From the NCBI GenBank assembly GCA_024704765.1, contig JAKMXF010000325.1:275739-339738 (forward strand): a stretch of 64,000 nucleotides of DNA, given 5' to 3'. The position numbers and the translations under genes are program-made. The stretch's first letter is position 1. Each line of letters starts with the position of its first letter. Origin of the DNA: Oopsacas minuta (lineage: Eukaryota > Porifera > Hexactinellida > Lyssacinosida > Leucopsacidae). A model generated the notes under the pieces. That model did no database searches. It was not told the DNA's origin and saw only the letters and a program-made list of their open reading frames with translations. Shown one piece after another: positions 1 through 13,100 of this stretch.

Positions 1-890
1 GTGGGAACACAGTCCTCTCTCTCAAGTGCTCGTGTCCTATACAAGAGCGTGGCTGTGAGTGGCTAAGAACACTAGGAAAATGTGAGAACCATCTTGATGT
101 ATGTAGTCATGTACATGAGAAATGCAAATTCGGATGTGAAAAGGTGTTACAACGTGAGGAACTGAAAATTCATATGAAGGAAAAATGTGTACAACGTAAA
201 ATACCTTGTAAGCATTGCAAGAAAGATTTCAAAGCTGTGATATGTTTCAGCACCAGGCAAAATGTCCAAAGGTTCCACTAAAATGTGAAAAAGGATGTGG
301 CACAACAGCGGATCGCGAGAAAATGGTACGACGTCTAGAGAAAGATTGTGGTCGTGTGGTAGAGAAATGTAAACTAGACTGTGGAATAGAGCTACCACAT
401 GATGAACTCAATATGCGCATGCATGTGAATGAAAAGTGTAGAGAACGTATGATACCATGTAAATACTGTCACATACATTTCAAAGCTTGTAATAGTCTAA
501 CTATATAGAAGTTTGCTCGAAATTTCTACTGGAATGTGAACTAGGATGTAGTACAGTGGCTTATCGCGAGGATATGGCACGACACCTAGAGGAGGAGTGT
601 GTAGAAAAGAAGGTAGAGTGTCCGTTTATAAAGTACAAGTGTGAAGTAGGACTAATCAAGAGGAAGGAACTTAATCAGCATTTGAAGGAGAAGAGGACAG
701 AACACACAGAATTGAAACTCAGTGCTATGGGAGAGATTGTTATGCAACAGAACGAAATGATTAATAAAGATAGCGAATGGATATATGAGCAAACCGAAAA
801 TATATCAAAACAGAGCGAAATCATTACTAAACAGAATGAAAAGATTTTTGAGAAGAGTCATCGGTTAATCAGGTCAGTTGTACAGAAATA
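1..890 (+). pseudogene. TRAF-type zinc-finger protein, decayed copy 1 (5' end off window)
   Basis: The plus strand encodes iterated Cys/His modules of TRAF-type zinc fingers (patterns such as CKHCKKDF, CKLDCGIELPHDEL and CEKGCGTT). A last finger (ECPFIKYKCEVGLIKRKEL) follows, then a Gln/Glu/Lys-rich helix with repeats of the type QNEMI/KQSEII (about 720-880), probably a coiled coil. The reading frame changes near 230 and again near 505-540, where a stop interrupts, so no single ORF covers it. The protein ends at a stop near 888 without a MATH domain. TRAF-type fingers with coiled coils normally act in receptor-proximal signalling or ubiquitin ligase scaffolds. Here the gene is broken. An intron-containing gene is less likely because the breaks fall inside finger repeats without clear splice sites. 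Confidence 0.75.
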
Positions 891-1519
891 AAACCATACA
901 TATAGTGTCAATTACTCCGGTTAATCGGGGCAACACCGGTATTCCGCTTTATTGGGTAAATAGTTTGTCCCTATGTGACCACTATTAAGCGGAGTCTACT
1001 ATAATTATCGTAGTCCCTGATAATTATATTGACTATCAGATTTGAGGGTTAACCATGTAGCCGCGGCATTGTTTAATGATTAAATGTAATACAATGGAAG
1101 TTTCCAAAGTGGGGGTTGGAGTGGGCAGGAGACAATTTTGATGAAATAGTATACAAGTAAGAAATTCCAAAAGTGGGGCAGAATCCATTAGAAACCGCTG
1201 AATTCATGCATATTAAGGTGGGATGACGAGTGCCCCATATATAGTAAAACATCCAGGACAAATCTTAATAAAATGATAGTCGTGAAATTCGGATGTCAGA
1301 AGTGGGGGATTTCCCAAAACAGGGCAGAGTCTTGCAAATACAGGCACACAAAATGTGCATTCTTCCAAGTTGCTACTAGCAATAATTATTAATTAATTAA
1401 TTACAACTATATAACAGGGGCTAAATATGGCTCTAATAAGTTGCTAAGGTATCCTCATAACAATTTTAATGTAATATCCTTAATTGATTGATAACATATA
1501 CTGGCAATGAATTCATTAT
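891..1519. other. Intergenic spacer between two TRAF-like copies
   Basis: No gene is visible. The stretch at about 905-1015 has the 'ttaatcgggg ... gcggagtctac' vocabulary of pogo/Tigger-type MITE ends seen elsewhere in the window. A short ATTA microsatellite lies at 1386-1402. The rest is unremarkable AT-rich sequence. Confidence 0.4.
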
Positions 1520-3030
1520 AAAAATGGCAACTGAATGCGTGAAACATCTCGAACCAGAGATAAGTAAATCTTTGTGTCGAGTCAGAAGACAAAATGGAAA
1601 TTTGGGTGATTTTAGGACAGATATTTTGGTTGAAAATATTTCAATGATATGGCTGCCTTGATTTGTAAACTTTGCCAAGGAATCTTAAGAAAGGCATGTT
1701 CTTCTGGCTACTAGCGGCGGGCATTTTTGTAAATGCTGTAAGAATTCCTGGAACAAGCGCAGCCGAACGCACAAGTGAGGAAATAGTCCACTTACTGAAA
1801 AGCTCGTGTCCTTTATACAACAGAGGTTGTGAACGGATATGAAAGGTAGGAAAATGTGAGAAGCATCTCAATGTATGTGAGTATGTTTATGAGTAATGCG
1901 AAATGGGCTGTGAGATTGCGGTACAACGTCATGAGCTCAAAATACATACGAGAGAAAATTGTGTACAACGTGAAATTACATGCGAGTACTGGGATCAAAA
2001 ATTTCAAAGTGTGTAGTATAGTTTACCATATGAATCAGTGTAACAAAATGCCACTAACATGTGAACTGAGATGTAGTACAGTAGTGTGTCGCGAGAACAT
2101 CGCACAACACCTAGAAAATTATTGTCGTGTGGAAGAGGAATGTAAATTAGGCTGTGGAATAGTGTTAACACACGATAAGCTAAAAATACATGTCAGTGAA
2201 AAGTGTAATTATCGAGAAATACTGTGTGAGCATTGCCAGAGAGATTTCAAAGTTTATGATATGTCTAACCATTCGGAAGAGTGTCCGAAAATGCCACTAA
2301 AGTGTGAACTTAAATGGCAATAGTGAGTCGCGAGTATATGGCACAACACCTAAACAAAGATTGTGGTCGTGTGATAGAACATTGCAAACTAGGATGTGGA
2401 ATAGAGCTACCACGTGATGAGCTCGAAATGCATGTGAATGATGAGTGTGTACAACGTATGATATCTTGTGAGTATTGTAAGAGAAATTTCAAAGTTTGTG
2501 ATATGTCTAACCATATGGAAGAATACCCTAAAATGTATACTGACATGTGAACTAGTATGTGGCACAGTGGTTTGTCGTGAGGACAGGTCCGACACTTGAA
2601 GGAGGAGTGTGTAGAAAGAAGGTAGAGTGTCCGTTTATAAAGTACAATTGCGAAGTAGGACTAATCAAGAGGAAGGAACTCAATCAGCATTTGGAGGAGA
2701 AGAGGACAGAACACACAGAATTGAAACTCAGTGCTATGGAAGAGATTGTTATGCAACAGAGCGAAATGATTAATAAACAGAACTAATCGATTTCTAAACA
2801 GACAACGAGATAAAGAAGAACAACGAACTTATATCGAACAGAAAATGAGTTAAAGGAACAAAAAGAATTTATTATTATACAGAAGAAGAAGATAGATCAA
2901 CAAAAAGATTTCTATTCTAATCAAAGTACCATGATTGAACAAATGTCTCAAAGGTTTACAATTCTATGCCCCGTCACTAAAACCACTAATCTAGAATGGA
3001 GAATTGAAGACGTGCGAGGTATATTATAGT
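1520..3030 (+). pseudogene. RING/TRAF-type zinc-finger protein, decayed copy 2
   Basis: This is a second, tandem copy. From the 5' side: a possible start region (ATG at about 1524, MATECVKHLEP); a broken RING-like stretch at about 1650-1760 (ICKLCQGILRKACSSG, then after a frame change GGHFCKCCKNSW); TRAF fingers from 1850 to 2540 (CKLGCGIVLTHDKL, CEHCQRDF, CKLGCGIELPRDEL, CEYCKRNF); the same last finger (VECPFIKYNCEVGLIKRKEL); a helical tail; and at about 2990 the motif LEWRIED, which resembles the start of a MATH domain, followed by a GT that could have been a donor. Several frameshifts and stops (about 1840, 2320, 2550, 2785) break it. The ends at 640-760 and 2630-2760 are nearly identical in both copies, so the duplication is recent relative to the decay. 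Confidence 0.72.
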
Positions 3031-3036
3031 TGAACT

Positions 3037-3833
3037 CACTACCATCTTATAAAAGTTTCGAAGTTGCTAGTTTTAATTTCGATTTGAGATTTCAAATACT
3101 GTCTCAATAAATATGCATTTCCCGCCCCAGGTAGTCTCAAAAGCTAATAAAATCCAATGGCCATTCAGGGGAAATTTATAATTCGTTGGCTATGTCATAT
3201 CAAGCCATGTGATACCTGGGAATCCACAAGTAAATTGATTGAAGTAAACATAAAGATTGTAGTAAAAGGAGTACAGTTGTCAACTTGTTGAAATGCCTGC
3301 AAATAATGGAATGTTTATCAGAGATGGTGGCATTGATCTTCAAATATCTGTGGTATTATAATAAATGATTTTGTATTTTATTATTTGTTTCTTATCTAAT
3401 ACTTCGGTAAAATATTTTTTCTCAAAATACTAAATAACTTTAGTCCTACACTTCACATAATCACAACAAATATGTAGATTTACTGCAATAAAAAATTATA
3501 TTATTTGCATAGAAAATAGAAATCCAGAAATTTGGATAAAATATCTCGGGAAACAGTTATGGATAAGGTAAGTATGAGAGGTCTCCATTTTTCAGGACTC
3601 CAGGGTACATAATTAGATTAATTACACTTTGAACAGTGTCCTAATTCTGGTACATATTGTAGTTATCGTTCAATCCATTCCTTACAAACAAATATTGCTA
3701 GCCTTGCTTAAAGCCCCTGTGTAAGTGTGGATGAATATATTTGATAGTGAAAATACGAGTAGATATATAAATTGTAACTCTATTCTGTCTGCAAAATTTC
3801 TATTATACAATCATTACAATGCTAGATTTGCTA
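3037..3833. other. Intergenic, convergent ends of TRAF-like copy 2 and THOC2
   Basis: AT-rich sequence with no ORF or recognised repeat. The 3' UTR of the minus-strand THOC2 gene must lie in the right part. I see no clear AATAAA for it. Confidence 0.4.
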
Positions 3834-4128
3834 CTAACCTTTTTCTGCATCATCTCTTCGCTCTTTAATCCTACTGATCTCTTTCTCTTTATCAATAGTA
3901 TCTGTCTTCCTTCGCTTAGGGTCTCTCTCACTCAAACTATCCTCTCCATTCTCAATAGCTTCTTTAGAATGATTATCGTGATTATTACGGGAACCAGACA
4001 TTAAGTCTTTAGAGAAAGTGTTAGAGTTTAGAGAGTTTGGGTTAGAGCGTGATTTGTGAGAATCTTCTGATTTTGAATGTTTTGTGGTGCTTTGTTGGTT
4101 TGAGGCATTCTTGCGTTCATCTCTACTG
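3834..4128 (-). CDS. THOC2: THOC2 exon 14 (terminal, disordered tail)
   Basis: The acceptor is TATCTAG and the phase matches exon 13. Encodes a Ser/Asn/Lys-rich low-complexity tail with DPKRRKTD (a possible nuclear localisation signal) and a final charged helix [16 protein letters not shown] before TAG. Position and composition fit the THOC2 C-terminus. Sequence conservation is low, and a GT inside the last codons could be a donor. Confidence 0.78.
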
Positions 4129-7100
4129 CTAGATAGAGAATGGAAATAATTACTGTATTCCTATTCATAATTATAAAGGGCAAGGAGGGTAGGGGAATAA
4201 ATCAAATGACATTGAAATGTATCAGAGGTGCTCGCCTATTAGAATACATTTGTATTGTAAATAATTCCTCAAATAGAAAGTTAGCGCATTAGCAAAGGAA
4301 ATTCGTGCAAAATACGACTTGCTAATATCTAACCCAGCTGTATATAAATAGATTTATTAATTAATTAATGTTAATAATCTATGTATATATATATTTATTT
4401 ATGTATATTTATTTATGTATATTTATTTCTGTATATTTATTTATTGATGTATATTTATTTATTGATGTATATTTATTTATTGATGTATATTTATTTATTG
4501 ATGTACATTTATTTATTGATGTATGTCCAGTCAAACTTGTCTATAACGGCCACGGGAGGGACTGGCCAAAAGTAGCTGTTATATACAGGTGGCCGCTATA
4601 GGAGGTTGACCGTGGTAAACTAGTTTGATAGTAACTTTATGTTAACTGTGCTGATATAGAGAAGTTGGCATTTAAGACAAGTGACCAACTGTTAAGATGA
4701 TACAGTGGAAGTATTTAATGATCGCTGCCCAAGGGACTTGCCAAAAGTAGACCTTATGGGAGGCCAGTAAGGGGCCAAAATGGTAGCCGCGATAGAGGTC
4801 ATTATAATGGGAAATCGGAGGGGACTATTTTAGGTGGCAGCTATGTGCAGGTGATCGTTATACAGAGGTGGCTGTTAGGTTTGACAGATATATATGTTTA
4901 TATGCCCAGAATTGATGAAGAAACTGGACGACCCCCAGGGCTTATTTTTGGCATACAGGGGTATTTTGGGCCTAGCTCGGACAAGTTCGAGTCTTGGACG
5001 AAAATTCACACCTATGACGAAATTATGACGTCATTGTAACCTTTTTGGATTTTGAAGAACACATTATTAGACACTGCTCACCTAATACGTATACATGATA
5101 GAAATTTGAAATTGGAATCACAGGTACTCCTCAATATGCCACACGTTTTGACGTCATGATTTTGGCCAAATACAAACTCATTATGGGATTATTACGTCAT
5201 CATGAATATACAAATTTTTTCAGAATTTTTGAATATCCCGATGCACGAAGTGCCTAGATTACTAATCAATTTTGATTAGTAATTGAATGTAATCTAAATG
5301 GACCATGGATATTAAAATATCAAAATTCTTCTGAGAATTCGAGGCACGTAGTGCCGAGTATAATACCCGATCGCGTAGCTATCCAATCCATCAAGTAACT
5401 TATCTGTTCAATACTTAAGCTAACCTGTAGCACTAAACTGTTCCACAGCGACCTAACAAGCGAAGCCCGCTAGTGTTATAGAAAGCAGGACTGGATTCGG
5501 TTAACCAGGTAACAGTTATCCGCCGCTACATACAGTTGACTGCTATAAGAAAATATGCTCGGTCAACCGATAAGGGTAAATTCTGTTAATTGATTCATCG
5601 TTCCTAGGGTCTTGAGATGTACAAAATGATTTATAAACGAATTCTTGCAACCCTTAAACTTTTGTAGTCAGGTTCACTATGTAATTGGATGACCCCTTGT
5701 TCAATGTGGCTAGGCGAGCTGAGTCAAAATATATGTATACCGACACTGTATTGTGTATACTGTATTTTGACACTAATTGTAGAAGTGTGAAGTTAGCACG
5801 GAATTCCTGCAGCCAAATATGAGCGTAATTTAACACTTAATAAATCAGTCAATTCCGATCAATTCACCTGAAATTTGCTATGTACCTTAATCTAGCTAAT
5901 AATTAATCCCTATCACACCTTTTCATACCACAATGACGTCGCAAATATTGTGATATAATCTCCATAGGGTATTTTTGTAATGTCATTGTGGTATGGAAGG
6001 TGTGATGTAAATTAAGTCTCTATATAGTATTTGTCTTATGCTATGCATTTCAATTAGTTTTTGATTGAAAAATTCATAAATTTTTGTTTACATAATTGCC
6101 TGAAAAATAGCTAATAACAATTTTTCAGTATATTATGTTTTAAAATTATGAATAATCCGGATTAGGCGCATAAAATAGAATGGGATCGATATCCGGATTA
6201 CATACACTTGACTATACAACATAAGGAATGATATCCTAAAATATTCGCGTTGGGATTAGGGCTCGATCAGTAATCCAGAGTTGCTCAGAAGATGGAAGAC
6301 AGACATGAGTTAAGAACTAGAGCTGTACCGGATTAGAGATTTTCTACTCCGACCGGATATCTTGCTAGACTTGTATCAGAGAATATTCAAGATCGAGGTG
6401 TATGAATTAGATTATCTGTGGGCGATCGGGCTTCTTCACGTCTAGGTTTCTGTAACAGTAGATAATTAAGTACACTACACATTGATATTTATCCACTTGT
6501 GAATATTTAAGTGACATCATATTTGTGGTATCGAATACATTATATTATATTTCATTCTTGCTTTCCATATTCCATATGAGGGAAATTTGGTCGTTCTTCT
6601 CAATTTCTAAACAATTATCGAAGAAAGACGCAGCTCTCTTCTCCAAGAAAATGGGGAAAGATTAATATTCATTCAAAAGAACCTCTCATTATATAATTTC
6701 AAATATTAGTTATGTGCTCTAGTGCCCTAATTACTCATATTCCGTCACGGTAAATTACTTATAAATATCCGGCCGAATCCGGATATCCCGAATATGGCCG
6801 GATATTGCCGGATACCGGACAGTTCTATTAAGAACTATTCATATTACCTGAGGGGCTTGGTGGATTCCAGTGCATTAGAGACTCTATCATCCTTCTTGTG
6901 GTACTCAGCTTCTGACAAGAGATTATTCTTGTGGTTCTTAAGCTTACCAATATAGGATGAGGCTATAATGAATAGATCATCTCTGTTACCCTTCTCATCG
7001 TCTTTAATCTTATCAACTCGCTTCTCAAGTGCTGCACTCAGATGATGTACCTACAGATTATTATTTTCAATAGTAGTCAGGGTTGCCATGGGAATGGGAA

Positions 7101-10100
7101 TCCCACAAGTTTGACTGTATTTCGATAACTATTTAAATTATGTCATAGGACAATGTCAAACACATATATGTATCATATACGAATACACGTATTGAATAAC
7201 GGATAGTGGATTTCTGATAAGACATACCCCTTCGGGAAACAAAATTAATATGTACTATACTACGTATCTAAATGTACATCTTAATCTTTGGCGCACTGAT
7301 TTAGGTGTTAGGAGTGTGCTCCCAAGAACCTGCATAATGACAAGGCTGGAACTGAACCCGAAGCCACCCAGAACCAAGCAGAAAGCCCGAATCCGATTCC
7401 AACTTCTGTTATGAGCTAACTAATGATTACCTTAGGATACTGAGGTAATAGCTTAGTTAGAATAATCAGAGCATTTCTAATCTGAATATAATCTTTAGAT
7501 TCCAGACATATAACAAGTGATTTTGTTATTTTAAAGTGCCACTTGAAGCAGATGTGTCTGAAGTTCTCAAAGTCTAGACAGTTCTTTACATTTTCGTTAG
7601 CATCACTGCTAGTCCTGATCATACTCACAAAGCCGGGAGTATTGGAACATTCTCTCTATACAATTACAAATATTGGATTTTGTTAGATATAAATCCTATG
7701 ACTATGTTAAAACACTATGTAGTGGTGTTTATTTTTGGACCAGGGGTGTGGGCCGTCGACCCCCCCATTTCTTTCCTGGGTGCCGTTTTCATGAGGTTTT
7801 CTAAGGACTTGAATAGGAGGCCCCCCCCAACTTCTATTTTTGGCAAACACCACTGCCACTATTTATACCAAAAGAACGCTCAATTGATGAATAAACAGGG
7901 CTAAAGGCTATTAGTCCCATGAAAGTTCACATAGGATATATATTACAATCAGGGAAGCTTATTGTGAACCCTCAAAGCCAGTCAAAGGACAAAAGTCTTG
8001 TTCGTAATAAAGAGACCTCAAATTAAGGAACTGTAGTTAATACTCGTCTTATGGGAACGATTTTATTCGGGCCACTGGCCTGGTTCAAATTGGAGGATGT
8101 TCATAATAAACGACCCCTGACTGTTTATTGGGTTAGCTTATTATGAAGTTATGAACACAATTTTGGTTTCATGAATGTTCATAAGAGTCCTGACTATACC
8201 TTACAAAGTTGAAGTTTGTATATTTGAATTAGAGACTTATGAGTCACTTATCCTTCAACAAATACCTAATTTGAAGATACAACACGCTAGATATTATTAT
8301 ATATAATAGGGCTTTTAGAAATAGAATCATTTTAGTATGTGGTCGTTAGTCGTTACACACTTTTACTCCTTGTACCTATGAAAATGTCTGAAGCACTCTT
8401 AACAGCAAGTAGTTTGGCCAATACAGTGGCGGATTTAGAGTGAGGGGTGCAATTGCTCCCCTCCTTTCCTAGGAATAGATGTCCAAAATACTCTTTGAAA
8501 TTATGTGGATTTGTTTATAATGATTTATTACAGTATACGCATATTCGTATACGCTATTGGCTATTGTAATTTGGTTCTAAGTATACAAATTACTCTACTT
8601 AATCGGGGCTACTGGTGAAATAATTGGGTACTCGATTAATTGCGACCAAAATTGGAAAAATGAGTGACTTCTATGAGGAGTCAACTCTACTATATATTCA
8701 CTCTTGTATACAATCACATAGTTTATTATACGTATATTATTAGAGCTAAAATTGTTGTTGCAGATGTGTTACAAATAGCATAGATGGATATTTGGGATTG
8801 AAATTTTTTACAAGGGATAAACCCCCCAGACAGGGGCATCCCTGGGAGGTCAGTCCCCCATCTTTGAACATGTAACATTCTTACTCCTACAGGTTCAATT
8901 GTGTCAGATATGTATGTAAAGGATCATTAACCCACCAAGTATATTATTACACCATTATTGTTCAAGTCTCCATATGAGTCCTCATGCTTGTTCTTTGAAT
9001 TCCCTCACATTGATAATTCTGCTGAACATTTCTAGAGAGGTCGAACCTAAAAATTTTCGAACGATCGCTACGTTCGCTCGTATTATTTAATGAAGTAGAC
9101 ATTATTTGAGAAGCATGGGAAAGTAGAAAAAATTCCTGTCAAATTATGCCCTGTGCTCAGGAATAATTAAAGTTATTTTCGTGTAATATTTGCACGCAAT
9201 GATCATGAATTTAGGGTTATGAATGTAGGATACAGTGGTACAATATATATTGATAGAAAGATTCATGGACGGTTAGCTGGTATTATCGCTATTCAGTGCA
9301 CAATTGCGACACTGAATAATTGCCGGGAACAATTAGATAATGAAGGCATACTTCCAACTCTTGCCATTCAAATCCCTGAATGCATGGAAAATATTCCTAC
9401 ATTTCTCGAGTTCTTGAACCTCTAAATATTTGGTTGCTCGCTAAGCTCGTTCGTATTTGTATTTTTGGTCTTTGAAATTGATATAAAAGACAAAAACAGT
9501 CATTATGAAATATCCAATCACCCCCACCACCTACATACAATCGCTCGCTTCGTTTGATATTTGCCCCCTCCTGTGGACTTGTGCTATGTAGCTATCATTG
9601 ATAAATTATTTGTCCCAAACAGGGCCGACGACAGGGGGGGGGTAGCTTGGGTAAAACCGGGGGACCCGGGTCGGTATGTGAAAGTTTCTTTAGGATTTAA
9701 GATATTCCTTGCGTCTTGTATGTACATGTAAGCTTGTATCACGATATAAATTCCTTTGTTTCACTAATAGAATAATTGCTTTTATCAATATAACACTTAG
9801 CAAACAAAGGATTCGCGATTCTGTCATTAGTAGTTATCATTAATTTATTCCATTGTTTGAAACCTAATTATTCATTTATTTCCTTCAACACTATAAAATA
9901 TGGAATTATAGAAATTGCTCTATTTCAATTATTAAATATTTCAATTTAAAGTCTATGTCCTACGTACATAAATTTACTCAAATTTCAGGATAAGTTTCTA
10001 GTTGCAATATATTTTTGTCTAAGGTCACAGGTATTACAAAAAATTGAATTATTGTCAGAGCTAGGGTGATGGAGGGGCCCGGCCAGAAATCTTGCTAGGG

Positions 10101-13100
10101 GGCCCGTAAATTCTGTCGCCGGCCCTGGTCCCAAATGAGAATATTAGGTGTATGTATTTGTTACGCACACACTTATTTAAATATTATATCAACAATATTG
10201 TAACATACTTCATAAGTAGATTTGCTCTCATGCCATTTACTGATAGTACTGAGCACAGCCTGTAGGAACTTCCCGTACCTACGAGTCTCATTCTCAGTAC
10301 AGCAAGTCACAGTGTATGATATATCAGAGAATACACGGTCATAGAACAGTAACGTGGAGAAATGTGGGGTTTTCTGTGCGTGCAGCATTAAAACAAACTG
10401 AGCACAGAATAAAGCATCAGTCATAGTGAAACAGCAACGTGGGAATATACATAGTTGTAGAAATTGTGTGATACTGCGGTTTCTCGTGACGCTAGTGTTG
10501 AAGTATGAGTTTTTCTCGTGATCTATACGTGCTACCACTAGTTTATGGTTCTCTGTCTGTTGTCGTAACTCTTCTTGTAGTGTTACTATCATAGTCTGGT
10601 ACTTCTCCTGCTCCTTCTTCTTCTTACTACTGTTCAATTCTGGGTTGTTGTCTACCTCTAGTTTCAGCTGTAACAAAAAAAGGAGTATTAGTAATCACAT
10701 ATGTTCATTACAAGGATACTATGTTTCAGCTCTGACACATGTCATTATGTCATTATGTCATTATGTCATTATTTTCTCAGTGAAATTAAACTAACAATAA
10801 TATGCTAACTAATGAGTTAATTGAAATGATTTCATCTTCACAGCATAATTAACATATTTCGAAGTAAAACCCCTGAAAATCTTCCACACGTCATAATACT
10901 TGTGTAATGAGAAAATGATAATGTAATGACGACACAAGTGTGCGTAGATGTACATCATGTGGAGCTCAGGGCTGGACTCGGTTAACCGCCGCTATATCCA
11001 GCAACTGATATGAGAAAATATATTTGGTTAAACGAATGGCGTCGTTTGAATAAATTTATTTAATCTTCCTAGGGTATGACAGGTCCAAAATCGCGAAATA
11101 TTTCTAAATGAATTCTGTTAGTGAGATACATAAGCAATAAAAACATATTAAAATTTCAATCCTTTTGTGTGATATCATCGCATCATGTTTGCATTTTTAT
11201 TAGTTATGGATGACAGACTGGTAGTGCAGCTCGGGTTCATTTGTTTGTTCTTTTCCAAGGGGGCTGTAACTCTGCCCACCCCCCTCGTGTGGATACCGCA
11301 CTGCAGGATGACAATCATTACATGATAGTCAACTAGGTATTGTTTTTAATCTCGAGAACTGAGCTGATTCGGGCTCCTGGGTCTGAGAATTATTTATGTT
11401 GACTATTGTACTTCATGTGATAATTATCTGATATCAATGGTTAAGATTCCCAAAAATTACCATCCAATTACCAACGAAACCTGACCATCAAAATGAAATT
11501 TCTAGTATCACTTTGAAATATACGCGAAAATATGATTAATCATATGATAAATCATGTAGATTTAGATTTGAAAATGTCAAAATATGAATCACAATACTCG
11601 ATTACCCCTAAAAGAGCATTTCAAACGATATCTCTAGCATCATTTTGAAATATTTGCAAAAGGTGTGAATATATGATTAATTATATGATAGTTCCGTGAA
11701 TTAGTCACTTTCGAGTTCTGAAAATCTCAGAATCGGACTCTACGCACCCAATTCCCCCGCACGTTATTCAATAGAATATTATAGACTCAAAAATCTACAT
11801 AAAATGAATTTAGTAAATTACGTCGGCACAGACTGTGATTGAAGATTTTTAGTGCAGCTCCTATAGGGAGGTGACCTAATGGTATGGACGATGTGCGACG
11901 TTTGTACGTCCGCTCGGCCGTGCGAATCTTCTCCGATTTCACATAAAATTGGTATACATATATAATATAATATATTTTTGGTCGGAGATGCACCTCGAGT
12001 ATGATATTTTTTCTTAAGTAAATTTTCTCACCTTTTTGGTGATTAATCATATTTTCACACCCTTCTATGTAAAATTCCAAAGCACGCTAGAGATTATGTT
12101 TCTATATCATTTGAGTGTCAGAATTGATTTCGCGTCCCTATTTACCCATAATTAGCAAGTGGAAGCTAATCTCAAGGACATTTGTAAAATATTTATTAAA
12201 AGGTGTGAAAATATTATTAATCAAGTGATAAATTAGTGTATTTACACTAAATATAGTATATTAACCAATAGAATTACAGTCTACTTTCAATACAAATACA
12301 TCATCGTGCTGATATAATCATATTCACTACACCAGGATCAATTTTATGTCGATTAGCCTAATTGACAAACCCTACAATCTGATTGGCCTAAAATGAAAAT
12401 GTGTGAAAAGGTGTCAAAATATACACATAAGAAATTTTAGATCACTACGAGTATACATGCCAAATTTGGTGCCTTAATCTCTAAAGGAGTAATCACCCTT
12501 TCAACACTTAACCGATTAAGAGTTTTACGCTCGCGCTCGTAATGAAAAGGAAGGCTAAAATTTTACCACTTCGTTTTAACCAATTCCCGCACCAAAAACG
12601 AGACTTTTCTTGGATATTAATGACAATAAGTTGAGTAATTTAATCGATATGTCGAACGAACTCGGCCCCAGCGAAAATGTGTGTCGCCAGGCCCAGACAT
12701 TCCTTTCGCCAAATCCTGGCGCCGCCCCTGTTCATGTTAGACATTTGAAGGTGTCAAAACAAATTATAAAAGAACTGTAAAGTGTCAAAACAAATTCTAG
12801 AAATAAAACGAATATAGTAGCTGATTGAGAAATACAAATACCAAATGGGTGATAAAGTCCCCCTCCTCCCTATGGTATTGATTAGTTCCCCTGAGGGAGA
12901 GAATGTCTTGATACATAGGCACAATCAGGGCCATTTTGGGTGGGCATGCCCACCAAAATTTTCCTCCACCGTAATACAAAAAGTATAGGGCGGGTGGGCA
13001 TGACGTCATCTTTTCCCACCTTGACTCATGAGCCTAGTTGCGCCAATGTCTTGCTATGCTGATGGGAATAATCTGTAATGAGAATAGGGGTGGGCCACCC

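Noticed and set aside
1073-1871. Minus-strand frames antisense to the TRAF-like copies
   Set aside because: They are shadows of the plus-strand pseudogenes without conserved motifs.
4368-4601. Tyr/Ile/Leu-rich frames over the 18-bp tandem array
   Set aside because: Periodic translation of a repeat whose unit length is a multiple of three.
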